Assembly: GCA_029961685.1 (NCBI GenBank)
Contig: JARWKL010000004.1
Location: 31,377,645 to 31,441,644, forward strand
DNA length: 64,000 nt
Direction of reading: 5' to 3'
From: Aristolochia californica
Taxonomy: Eukaryota; Streptophyta; Magnoliopsida; Piperales; Aristolochiaceae
Below the pieces are notes generated by a model. It had not been told where the DNA came from, did not search any database, and saw only the letters and a program-made list of their open reading frames with translations. The translations under genes were made by a program, and so were the position numbers. Numbering within the stretch: position 1 is the first letter of the stretch; each line of letters begins with the position of its first letter. Shown here one piece after another: positions 35,901 through 47,900 of this stretch.

Positions 35901-38900
35901 CAAGGAGGCTAATATTTCTACTGTTGGACGGAATTCTTATGATTGGAACCTAAATCTCCGTAGAGGGCTGACAGAAGCAGAAACTATTGAAGCCGCCAAA
36001 CTCATTACGAGTCTATCTTCGGCCCGTGTCAAAATGGCCCAGACACCCTGATATGGACAATTTGTCCCAAAGATACGTTTGCTACTTCATCTGCCAACAA
36101 AGCTCTTCTACCCCCCTCCTATTCTCAATCCTGTCACCCATCAGCCATTCCGTGGTCTCTACACGTACCACCGAGAGCAAAATTCTTTATTTGAACTGCA
36201 TGCCAAAACAAAACCCTAACATCGGATGCGTTAATTCATCGGGGAACGCACATTTTGGATCCTCTTTGCCCGTTCTGCATGTCCTCCATTGAAATTGCGG
36301 ATCATGTACTTCTGCATTGTAATTATGCGCACTCGGTATGGACAAATCTCATCAACAAAATTGGCTTGCACTATTGCTCATCCCAAAATCTCGTTTCTAC
36401 AATCCACACGATTACAAAGGTTAATCTCCCTAAAATTGGAAAGTTATTAATCTCCTGCAACGTCGGTCACATTATCTAGGGCCTTTGGAAAGAACGGAAT
36501 AATAGAAGGTTTAATAACAAATCCCTTCCTGACTACATTCTCTGCAATCAGATTGTGGGGCAAGTCACCTCTTGGATTCGGATGAGAAAAGAATTCAAAA
36601 GTCTTGGAGGGATCATTCTTCGTGAGAATTGGGATCTTGTTGCAAAATTGTCCTATCCCCCCCCCCCCCCCCCCCCCCTCCCCCCCTCCGACGATGGAGA
36701 CTTGGCCTCTTCCTCCAGCTGGATTTTGCAAACTAAACTTTGATGGAAGTGTGTTAGGTTGTCCGGGGTTAGCTGGATATGGGGAGGGTCATCCATGACG
36801 ACAAAGGAAAATTGCTCCTCTCTTTTTGCAGGCCACTCGGCATATCAGACTCAACAACAGCCGAGTTATCTAGGTTGTTCAATGGCCTGAAGCTGTTTCA
36901 TCAGAGAATGGAAGGACCTTTATTTGTCGAAGGCGATTCTCAAGTTGTTATCAGTTGATGTTAGAAGACATGCAAACCCCCATGGCGGCATGGGGATCTT
37001 TTTTATGATATATGTATTATAATTTCCCAAATACGATGTAAGTGGAAATATATTCCAAGATCAGCAAATCACTTGGCGGATAGTCGGGCTAAAACAGGTG
37101 TTTTTCTCCAACAGCTTGTTGTGAAGGAAGGCCCTATTTAGTTTGGTTTGTATTTTTTCTCTTTCTCTTAGTAATATATTCACACCTTTTTCAAAAAAAA
37201 AATAGGGATGCATCTGCATTTGCAGAAGATCGGAGTGATAACACGAATTAAGGCAGCCTTCGAGTCGTTGAGGCCTCTGTGGAAGTAGAAGTTCCATCCA
37301 TTGAGAGGAATCCAGCAATCAGCAACCAAAGCATGCTGCATAGAGCTAATAGAGTGGAGTGTTGGGTGTCCAGCCTCATGCTGCTTGTTGCCACACCACC
37401 AATTCAACCAGAAGAGAAGGGAAAAGCCATTTCCGATGAGGAATCTGATACCCTTCTCAAAAGTGGATAAGAGGGGAAAGAACACTCTCCATAAAGGCAA
37501 CAGTTTGTGATGACGACCACCTGAAATCCACCAGTGTGTGTTCATGCTGAGTTTGGAGATGAGCATTGGCCACCACATGCATTTTGGCTCAGCCTTAGAT
37601 TTCCAGAACCATTTGAGGATAAAAGCCTGATTCATGTCCTTCATTAGCCGGATGTCGAGGCTACCTATAGCCTTGGGCATGCAGAGATTTGTCCACTTCA
37701 CAAGATGGTATTTGAAACTATCTGAGGTTCCTCTCCATAGGAGATGCCGTTTGATGGCATCGATGCTCTCGCAAATACCAGTTGGTATACCCGAGAGGTA
37801 GGAGTTGAGCAGAATGAGACGCCTAGCTTTGGAAAGAAGATGACCTTTCCAGGTAACAAGGCAACACTCTAATCTTTCCCTCACCAGGGTCCAAAGATTC
37901 TTGTGAGGCCAGCTGTAAAAGAGAGGCAGTCCAAGGTCAAAGGTTGGCAAGGTAGCAATTTCACAACCCAAGGAATTAGCCATAGCTTGAAGAGTCTCCG
38001 CCTCAATGTAATAACCGGTGATTGGGGATTTGCGCCAATTGACTTTCTACCTAGTGATGATCTCAAAAAGGCCAATGAAAGTTTTAAGTTTGTTCACTTC
38101 CTCAATTGTTCCCACTCCGAAGAAGATAGTGTCATCTGCAAATTGGAGGGGGATGTTGAAGGCTTGTTGATTGGAAACAGGTTGGAGCCATCCAGTTTGC
38201 TGCGTGTGATGGACCATGAAACTCAACCATAATATTGAACAGGAGAAGCGACAGGGGGTCACCTTGTCACACAGTTTATGCCATTTAGGATGAGGGAGAA
38301 GGAAGGAGAGGTGATACAACTTCTGATCCAGAACCGCCATTTCATGTTGAAACCCATTCGGAGAAGGTCATCGAGCAGGCCCCAATTAACGCGGTCAAAT
38401 GCCTTTTCTAGATCAATTTTGAGAACAAATTGAAGCTAGTAGCAGGTCTTGAAGTGGTGGAGAAGCTCGTGGGATGCCATTGTAGCAACAAGGATAGGTC
38501 TGCCATGGAGAAAAGCACACTGGTTTTGGATAATGACTACAGGAAGAACTGCCTTTAATCTGTGAGATAGGATCCTTGCAAAGATTTTGTAGCTAATGGG
38601 GCGATAATTTCTTGGGTGTTCAGCGTTTGATTTCTTTGGAATAAGGGTAATGAAAGTGGCTCCCAAACTCTTAAAGGTGATTCCATGGTGATAGAAGGAA
38701 TTAACCATCCTGGTGATATCATTTTTGAGGGAGGACCAGCAGCGCTTGAAAAAGTCCCCATTGAAGAAGCCATTGGGCCCCGAGGCATGATCAATGGGCA
38801 GGCCGAGGGTGGCTCGCTCAATTTTCTTTGCTGAAAGTGTAGCTCAAGGAGATTAGCAACGGCACTTGAGATGGTCAGGAGCACCACACTGGTAAGCTTG

Positions 38901-41900
38901 GGGCGATGAACGCCTTCCTCTTTGTATGGATCTGCGAAGTAATTTAAAAAGGTGTTAGTGACAACTGCTCGGTCAGAGGTCACCTCATTCTCAAGGCAGA
39001 TGGGGTTGATGCGTTTGATTCTTCATCTAGAGGAGGCCATGGCATAGAAGAACTTTGTATTTCCATCCCCCTTCTGGAGCCATTTGTACTGGTTCATTGC
39101 TTCCAGTGAAGATGCTCACGGAAGGACAATGAGAGGGAGCAGGCTTGAATGGCGAGTCTAGCCTTGAATTCAGAGAGAGAGAGAGAGAGAGAGAGTTGCT
39201 GACCACTATCTTCAATTTTATTCAAATCGGTAATTTTAGAAAGGAGGTCAGATTTCTCAACAAAATAGCCTTTTGCTTATCAGACACCCATTTCCGAAGG
39301 TGAGGTCTAAGCTGCTTACGCTTCAAAGGGAGGGCCCAGGCAATGTCGCCAATTGAGGGGATGGAAGAGCAAATGTTTGAGAAGACATAATCAAAATCCT
39401 CTTCCAGCAGCCATGTGTTGTCAAACCAGAATGGCTTGGGTCCCCATTGGCCGAATTTGGTGTCCACCAAAATAGGCATGTGGTCGGATCAGATGCAGTT
39501 AATTACTTTGCCTATGGAATTGGGGTAGAGTTGAAGTCATTCTTCGTTAGCTAGGAAGCGATCTAGCTTGGAAAGGATGGGCCTGCATTGTTGACTGTTA
39601 GAAGATCCAAGGAAGAAAGCCCACGCAACTAAGAGGTGGCATATTGGTAAATAAGAATACTTCTCGTAAAGATGGCACGAAGATGTAATTACTAATCTAT
39701 TTATGTCTCTTCTCATGTAATGTTGTAGTCCTAAGGGCATTGTAAAAACTATAAATAGAGGCTCTTGGCAAAGAGGTAGAGCATTAAATTCTCTCCTCTC
39801 TTCTCAAATTCGTTCAAACTCTCCTCTCCCTTCTCTTGGAAGTCGATCTCTAAACTCTCTCCTTTCTCTCTTCTTCTCTTCTTCTTCTCCTTCTTCCTCT
39901 TTGGCCCGATATCATTATGAAGGAGTCCTAAATTTTATATGATATCAAACCTTAGGATTTAGGACTCCCATGTTGAAGAGATGCTTAAGTACCTTCGAAG
40001 GTTTCATGAAGGTGCTCTTGAAGGAAGATATTCAACCATGGAAAAATAAATGATTTTTGGTTATATTTTTCCTTACATTTATACTATGTACCGAGCCCTT
40101 ACTCTCTATTTTACATCAAGAAACAAATGGCTTTCATATGAGAAGTTGTGAAAGCTAATACTTGGTGTATAAGGACATTACAACCATGATTTTCTTGCAC
40201 TCAAATATTGCAAGTTTGATCAAGATCGGTTGCCTACAAGGTTATGAAGACCTATTGATTATGAAGTTGATGGTTACATGATGGAAGAATGATATGAGAC
40301 TTGCATGAGACTTAACATGAGCTCTCATTATTCAAAACCAGTAGTTTACTTGATTTTTTTGGATTAAATCACGTTGGTTTATGATTTATGGTACTCGAAT
40401 TCTCCAAACATATAGAAATTGTTTGAGGGACGTTGTCGAGCTCAAGTTGGTTTTTGGTGATTTATGATTTTTTTGAATTGCTAATTCCTTCTCCAACCCT
40501 TTTAAGACTTATGAGCAATTTCATTGCGTAAAGGATTTTTGGAAATGAGTAAGGGAAAGGTGTTTTCTAAAGTGATGAATATGACACCTATCAAAAGGAA
40601 AAGTTAAGCCATGCTTGGGTTAAGAACCAGCCACGAGTTCTTGAGTTTTTTAAAACCAAAAAGAGGATTTGAATTGGTATTGAGTGAGCAATTGATCTAC
40701 TCCACTTAAGATACGATTTTTGGTATATGTGGTGCCTGATTTAGTGACTAGGATAAGTACTTATCTTTAATTGGAAAATGGCTGGTATTTGAAAGAAGGC
40801 TGTTCAAATTTGATTAAGTGGATTATTTTTCAAATTTGAACAATGGATATTTTAGGCAAACATGAACCTCCAAGATTGGATTTTCAGTTTGAATACAAGT
40901 TTGAATTTTTTGGACTCTTAAGGTCTTTTTTGAGTTTAAAATTCGAATTGGGAGGAAGGCAGCCACCTCACTCGGGTTACCTCTTTTTTTGGACACCATG
41001 TCATTGCTTTAATTGCTTCTCAAGCTTGATTTTTGGATTATATCAGTTCTACTTCAATCCATATCAATTCTTCAATATTGGATTATAGCAATTGCACCAT
41101 CTTAATTGGAATTTTAGTTTGATTGGATCTTCATCATATACTCTCACTCACGAAGACTATGTAACATTTTAGAAAAATGAAGTCATTCATGAGGTCTTCC
41201 CTTACATCTTTTTACCTACGGCTGCTACCACTATTTCTTCAAGTATGTTTTCTTCCACTTCCTTCTCTTCATCTTAGATAATAGACTCCAGGGCCTCCGA
41301 TCATCTCTCAGGTAACAAACATATGCTAAAAATTTTAACTCCATGTATTCCCGATAAGTTTGTTACTATAGCTAATGGTACCCAAACTAAAGTATTTGGC
41401 AAGGGCTAATCTTCTATTACACCCTCTATCCCACTTCGAGACGTCCTATTTGTTCCTCAATTCCCTTTAAACTTACTCTCGGTAAGTCAGCTCACAAAAC
41501 ATCTAAATTGCTATGTCACCTTCTCACCCTCTTCTTGTGTATTTCAGGATCTAACAACGAAGCGGGTGATTGGTGGAGGCCATGAAAAGGGAGGTTTGTA
41601 TTACTTAGACCTGCCTTCGTTAGCTACACTTTCATCTTCTCCATCCAAGGCTCAACTTTGGCACAACCGGCTTGGCCATCCTTCTGCATCCTCTCGTTGG
41701 CATTTTTTTCCGTCTTTAAAGTCTTTATCAACTTTAAATTGTGAGATTTGTCAGTTAAGCAAAGACCATAGGAGCACATATTCTCCTCGCCCTACCAATA
41801 AAAGTGTTGCTCCCTCTTCTCTAGTACACTCTGATGTATGTGGACCTTTGAGTGTCTCCAATATTTCTCAAGTTAAATATTTTGTTACTTTTGTTGATGA

Positions 41901-44900
41901 TTTTACCCGGGTTACTTGGTTATATCTATTTAAAGAAAGATCTGACATATGTACTATCTTTAAGGCATTTCATGCTATGGTATTAACCCAGTTTGGCGAG
42001 AAAATTTAAGTACTTAGGTCTAATAATACTAAAGAGTACTTGTCTAGTCAGTTTCAGTCCTTCTGTTAAGGTAATGGCCTTATCCATCAAATATCATGTG
42101 CCTACACACCTCAACAAAATGGTGTTGCCGAAAGAAATAATTGTCATCTCCTTGAGGTTGTTTGAGGCCTCCTCTACTCCATAAAGGTACCCTACTTCTA
42201 TTGGCATTATGCCATACTTACGGCTTGTTTCCTTATCAATAGGTTACCTTCATCAGTACTTGGTCATAAGACTCCATATTTTGTATTATTTCCTAGTGAA
42301 GACCTATTTTCTCTTCCTATAAAAGTCTTTGGGTGAGCTTGTTTTATCCATCTCACATCTCCTCAGAAAAGTAAACTTGCTCATCGCTCTATGAAGTGCA
42401 TTTTCTTGGGTTACTCTCGCACCCAAAAAGGTTATGTTTGTTACAATCCTACCCTTCGGTGGTTACTTGTGTCTAGTGATGTGACCTTTTTTTAGGACAC
42501 CTCATCATATTCCTCGAATGTTGCTCCTCCGGGTCTGTCGTTCCCTCCTACCACTCCGAGTGTTAGAAGATGGGCTCAAGTCCACATGTCCAAGGAAGAA
42601 GGCCCACACATCCAAGAGGTGACATATTGGTAAATAAGAAGACTTCTCATAAAGATGGCATGAAGATGTAATTACCTGTCTATTTATGTCTCTTCTCTTG
42701 TAGCCCTAAGGGCAATGTAAAAACTATAAATATAGGCCCTTGGCTAAGAGGTAGAGCATTAAGTTCTCTCCTCTCTTCTCAAATTTGTCCAAACTCTCCT
42801 CTCCCTTCTCTTGGAAGTCGATCTCTAAACTCTCTCTCCTTTCTCTCTTCTTCTCTCTTCTCCTCTCCCTCTTTGGCTCGAGATCATTATGAAGGAGTCC
42901 TAAATTTTACACTGGCAATTGGTCCAAGTAAAGCTTTTAGCAGAAAGGGGAACGTCCTCAAGCTCGCAAGCGCCCATGAAAACAGAAAATTTGCGCATGG
43001 AAGAGGTGATTCCGGGACGATGGGGCATCTTCTCATTGCAGAATCTAATAGTGTTAAAGTCTCCCATGAAAAGCCATGCAGTTTACTATCTTTGAGGGAG
43101 GGACATGAGGTCTTCCAAAAATTGTTGCCATTCCCTGTAATGGATAGGGCCATAGACACCCGTCAGGCTCCAAGAGTTCCTGAAAGTACGATCAAAGATC
43201 TTTAGATTATTTGAGAAGGCACCAATGTAGTTGTCAAGGATTTCAACAGTGGTGGACTTCCACATCTCCAGGATCTCACCAAAGTGGCCAGTGGCGTTTA
43301 AGGCAATCCAGTCAGAGTTTGGCAAGCCCAAATGTCACGGATGTTAAGTTGTCGAGCATGGAGCCTAATCAACGCCCTACGCTGAGCCAGTACATAGATC
43401 GACCTTCACGGTTGCCCTAATTTTTCCTTTATAATTGAAGGGCACCGCTATTAAGGGTTTTATCATCACGGAAAAGGATATATTCACTGCTTTTTCATTA
43501 AGGGCAATTTGGGAATTTTACTCTTGTATCGCAGTTGCCCTAATTTTTCCTTTATAATTGAGGGCCGCCGTTATTAGGGTTTTATCATCTTTTTGATAAG
43601 GTCAAGGTAAGCGTGGGTCATCAGATAGGAGCGAAAGACATGAATTATTAATCAATTAGGGTTTTATCATCACAGAAAAGGACTTTGAGTTGCAGCCCCC
43701 GAGAGGTTAGAGAAAGATACATATAAGTGTGTGATTTCTCTTGTAAAATATTTCGTCTTCATAGTGGATTATTGTAGCGGTGCAGAAGACATGATGTAGT
43801 CTCACCTTGAAGCGAACATGTATAAATCTTGTTGTTTGTTCTGGTGCTTTTTTTTTCCATCTTCCGCAATTATTATTATTGATCTCGTTAGTTTAGAATT
43901 AGGGCATCTAATTCCTAACAACGGACAATACAGTGATCCAACTAATGGTGCTAGGTTTCCTACAGGAAAATAATAGAGGTTTTGGAGGAAGAGATCGTGT
44001 CTCCAATAGTGGCCATTTTGGAGGGGTTTCCAATTTTACGGATGTTCCATGAAAGAATGATCATAATCGCTTTCTGCTTTCGGAGACTCCCCGATTTGGA
44101 TTTAAGGGTAATGATGGGGTCTTGGGCAATGGCTCCCATCAATTTTGTGAAGCGCATCATTTGAGCTCAAGTTTCTTCATCATATTTGTGTTTCTCGTAT
44201 TGAAATTCCGTCACAAATTTCTAGGAATTCTCGAAGGGGGGTTGACTCTTCCCGTCTCTGGATTCGTCGAAAGTTGGAAGCGGTAGCTTGGTTCCAAGAA
44301 GAACATCTCTTGAAGAAGTACCCACACAGAAGAACACAACAACAAGACTCAAGTTCAAGCATTATAGACAAACATCTAAACTCAGTCAATTTTTGTAAGA
44401 GAACATTCTAACACTATCCCTTAAGTACATCTGTTAAATCGAAGCTTGAGGATGTAAATTTCATATAGACATGTTTAGGATCATCATAAACATCATTTAG
44501 AAACATGTTAGAGAACTTAGAGAAAAATTCTCATGCTTTTAAAAAGTCTATACTTTTAATCTAGGATTGGAATGATCGATCAGCCATTGCTGATGATCGA
44601 TCATTCAGAATTGTGCATGCCAGAAATATAAAGCATGATCGATGAACCACAATCAATTGATCGATCATCCCACCTGATTGATCGATCATTGTTGTCCAGG
44701 CAAGTAAAATTTTCATGGAATAACCGATCATCTCTCCAGTTTGATTGATGAGCCAAAATGTCGCCAATAAAGGACTCAAGCATAATCAATCAAATGAAAA
44801 TACACTGATCGATCATACTTGTATTGCACAGCCAGAGGGAATCTTAATTGATCGATCAGCCACTGGCAATGATCGATCAAGTTAACTCTTTTGGACCAAC

Positions 44901-47900
44901 GATAACATATTGATCGATCAATCACCGGTCTCATTTTTTAAATGGGTAAATAATGGCTAGTTAGAGTTGGGAAAGCTATAAATACCCCCACCAACCCACG
45001 AGTAAAGGAGTGAATAAGCATTTATTGGCATATCTTCAAGCCACAAACCTTTACCTAGCAAATTTTCATCAAAAGTGCTTTATAGAAAAAAAGAGAAAGC
45101 TACACACTTGGAAAACCTTTATTTTTTTTTTTTTTAAAATGATGCTGATTTTTATTAAGACAAAAGCTCAAAAGAGCAATTTACAAAGGAGGGAAGCTTT
45201 CCCAAACAATAAGAGATTGCTAGGAAATTACGAATTTTGCCAATTTATCAGCCAAAGAGTTGGCTAATCTAGAAATGAGATTCCAATTACAATAAGTAGA
45301 AGATACAATGTCAAAAATACTATCAGTGATGGGCCAATGGCACCAAGGGGGGGAGTTGTCTTCGGAACACCAACTAATAACAATCTTCGAGTCACCTTCA
45401 ATGATTAACTTGCCATGGAGACGATCCCTGAAGATTTGGAGGTTGAACAACAGAACACTAACTTCAGCAGTATTAGAATCGACAATGCCTACAGGACCAA
45501 CAAAAGAAAGAATAGGGTCTCCATTGTGACCTCTAAACATACAACATGCGCCAGCCGACCCAAGACAGCCAAATAGCACTACCATCAAAATTCAACTTAA
45601 TGCAATCGCAAGGGAGAGGATCCCAGATGGCCATACTCAGAGTTCTGCAGGGGCCAAACATATGGGCGATCAAATTCCAATTTTCTCGAAGGAAAACACC
45701 CAATAGAGTGGCAAAATCCTTCCTTGTATGAAGCCAACTACAGATGAGGCCAACGACATGAGAAGCCGTGTTGTTCGGGGTGCTAGCTTTGGAGTTGAAT
45801 CTCCAGTTGTTCTTCTCAAGCCAAATGCACCATGAAACATGCGCATGACATGCCGAAAGTATTCACTTGCCCAACAAAGGAAGGTGAATCCCTTGAACCA
45901 TCTCAAAGGTGCCGAAGAGGTCCTGATGTAGCCCCACTTGGAGCCCAATCTTCTAAAAAATCTTCATCAAGACTTGCCACGAAAATCCAAAGTGTAAGAG
46001 GACATGCTGGACTCTCTTTGCACTCACCACAAAGGGGACAAGAAAGATCAGGGGTGGTCAAGCCTCTTCTATGAAGGTTGTCCGGAGTAAGAATTTGTTC
46101 CCTGATGGCTTACCACACGAAAAAATTGATTTTGCTTGGCGCTGAGAGTTTCCAAGCCAGATTCGTCTTGTGCTCATGAATACTATAGTCTTGCTTTCTG
46201 ATATGAGAGTAAGAAGAAGTAACAGTGAATCGGCCATTATTGTTGGGCTTCCAAATCAGCTTATCAACCGAATGCGCCCGAATAATAGTACTATTGAGTC
46301 TGATAAGGAGAGAGCAAAAAGCCAACAATTCTTCATCATTTAGTCCCCAACAGAACGGGAGGCTCCACGACTGATCACTCCATGAATAAGCCCCAGAGCA
46401 AGAGAGGTCGCTTGCCACCCTATGCAGCCCCAGGAAGTCCTCTGAGAGGGATCAGGGGCCACACCATTCATCCGACCAGAACAGAAGGGTCCTTCCATTG
46501 CCCGTGTGAAACGAGGTAGCATCTCTGAATACTGGAAGGAGCTTGAAAATTGATTTCTATATCGGGGATAGGAGGCGAGCGGCGCCATCCTCTCTCCACC
46601 AGGCACCCGAAAACTGAAGGTAGAATTTCACCATATTCGTCCATAAACTGTTATGCTTGTTGTTGAAGTTCCAAATCCATTTGAGCATAAGAGGAAAACC
46701 TTTAGTTTTTCAATCATCCTTACATTCATCATAGTGCAAGTTCCTTGATCATTTCACAACGTGCTACAAAGGAGGAGGCAGCTTTAATCTCTCAAGGAGA
46801 AGCATCTTTCGAAGTAAGGGTATAATTTTTCCCTTTCTTTTTATGTATTTGTGAAAGGTATATCCAGAACCTGTTAATCTAGATTGAAAGGCTTAGCTAG
46901 AACTAGCATCTAACAGCAATCTCTTGGGGAGATTAGGCTTGAGTAAAACCATGTATTGAGCTACACGTGGCCAAAGAGAGTCAGAATCTCTTTTGTAACT
47001 TTCCATCTATTAGAGGTTAATAGTGGAATTTTCCCCAGCAAGGGTTCTTAGGCGGTGACTACCACTAGGGAAACATCGATAACAAAAATTCTATTAGTAC
47101 CTATGGTATGTGCATGTTGTTATTTACGTTGAATTACTTTTATACATGATTTTTTAATCACACGCACAAGTTGTTTTTAATTTGCATATCTCAATTCACC
47201 CCCCTCTTGAGAAGCCACCTGGGCCAACAATTATAAATATTTTGACAAGGGGAGAAAATTACTCCTAGATTATATACAAGGGCTACAGTGAGATTAAATT
47301 GGAAAAACCTAGCACGGGTATTCATGTCTTGGAAGAATGGACAGTCCCCCTCAAGTGGAGCTCTCAAACTGAATTTTGATAGGAGTTCACAAGGAAACCC
47401 AAGCCTTGGGGAGATTAGCGGGTCATTAGAGATGCTAATAGAAGTATTATACTCTCTTTCTCTGGTCCTTCAGGTGAAATTGATTCTACAGAGACCAAAG
47501 TAAATGGGGTTTTTCAACGCCTCATACTATGCTGTGAGAATTTCTCTTCACCTTTACTTGTCAATGAATATTATCTTGTGGTGCAAAGGTATGGCAAAAC
47601 CTCACTGGAGACTGGTCCGGCATTTTCTTTTAATTATGGATCTGGCTGAGCACTTGCATTTCAATCTTCCACAATTGTAGTCAACTTGGCTACTAACTAG
47701 TAGTCATATCTTTTGTATTTTTCATTGATTAACCTTGAAATATTGTATCACGGGGTGCTTTTGACCATCTCTTTTTAGTTTCTTATTGAAAAATTTGTCA
47801 CTATTCAAAAAAAGGGAAAATTTCTTCATGTAAGTGAATGAATGCCAATGAGCATCTTGGTATAGCTCCTTAAATACAACTGAGATCCTTCAACTTTGTC

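Larger units (their letters stand above)
39596..42911 (+). mobile_element. Ty1/copia deletion derivative (copia-C) inserted in LINE-A
   Basis: The 5' LTR is 39596-39939, a primer-like site TGATATCAAACC follows at 39940, and the 3' LTR is 42561-42911. A ~1.2-kb leader like that of copia-B follows the primer site. Gag is almost entirely deleted; from ~41155 the sequence enters the gag C-terminus, protease remnant and integrase, then after CCACTCCGAG goes straight into the 3' LTR. RT, RNase H and purine tract are absent. The flanking 5-mers are ttgac and ctggc, two transitions apart; the host LINE frame is continuous across the site. Confidence 0.87.
34200..44400 (-). mobile_element. LINE-A (L1-type), multiply interrupted
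   Basis: A minus-strand LINE whose pieces lie at 43921-44400, 42912-43412, 37200-39595 and 34200-35048. Read in that order they give endonuclease ([12 protein letters not shown] near 44064; [12 protein letters not shown]; [29 protein letters not shown]), RT ([42 protein letters not shown]), connection and a zf-RVT domain. Insertions are a solo LTR (43413-43920), copia-C (39596-42911) and LINE-B (35049-37199). Frameshifts and stops show it is dead. Confidence 0.88.
44432..47229 (+). mobile_element. Long LTR of a copia (Sirevirus-like) element, split by LINE-C
   Basis: The right end CACCCCCCTCTTGAGAAGCC then CTGGGCCAACA (47229) is typical of long plant copia LTRs ending 'cacccccctcttg...gggcaaca'. 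A promoter TATA (CTATAAATACCCCC, about 44968) lies downstream of the GATCGATC cluster. Excluding LINE-C (45122-46692) and one duplicate, the LTR is ~1.2 kb. The left end (TGTTAAATCG at 44432) is my best guess; no matching target duplication was seen. Confidence 0.6.

Noticed and set aside
36555..36798. Proline-rich plus-strand frames at the C22 tract as separate proteins
   Set aside because: They are the LINE-B linker between zf-RVT and RNase H, made open by the homopolymer.
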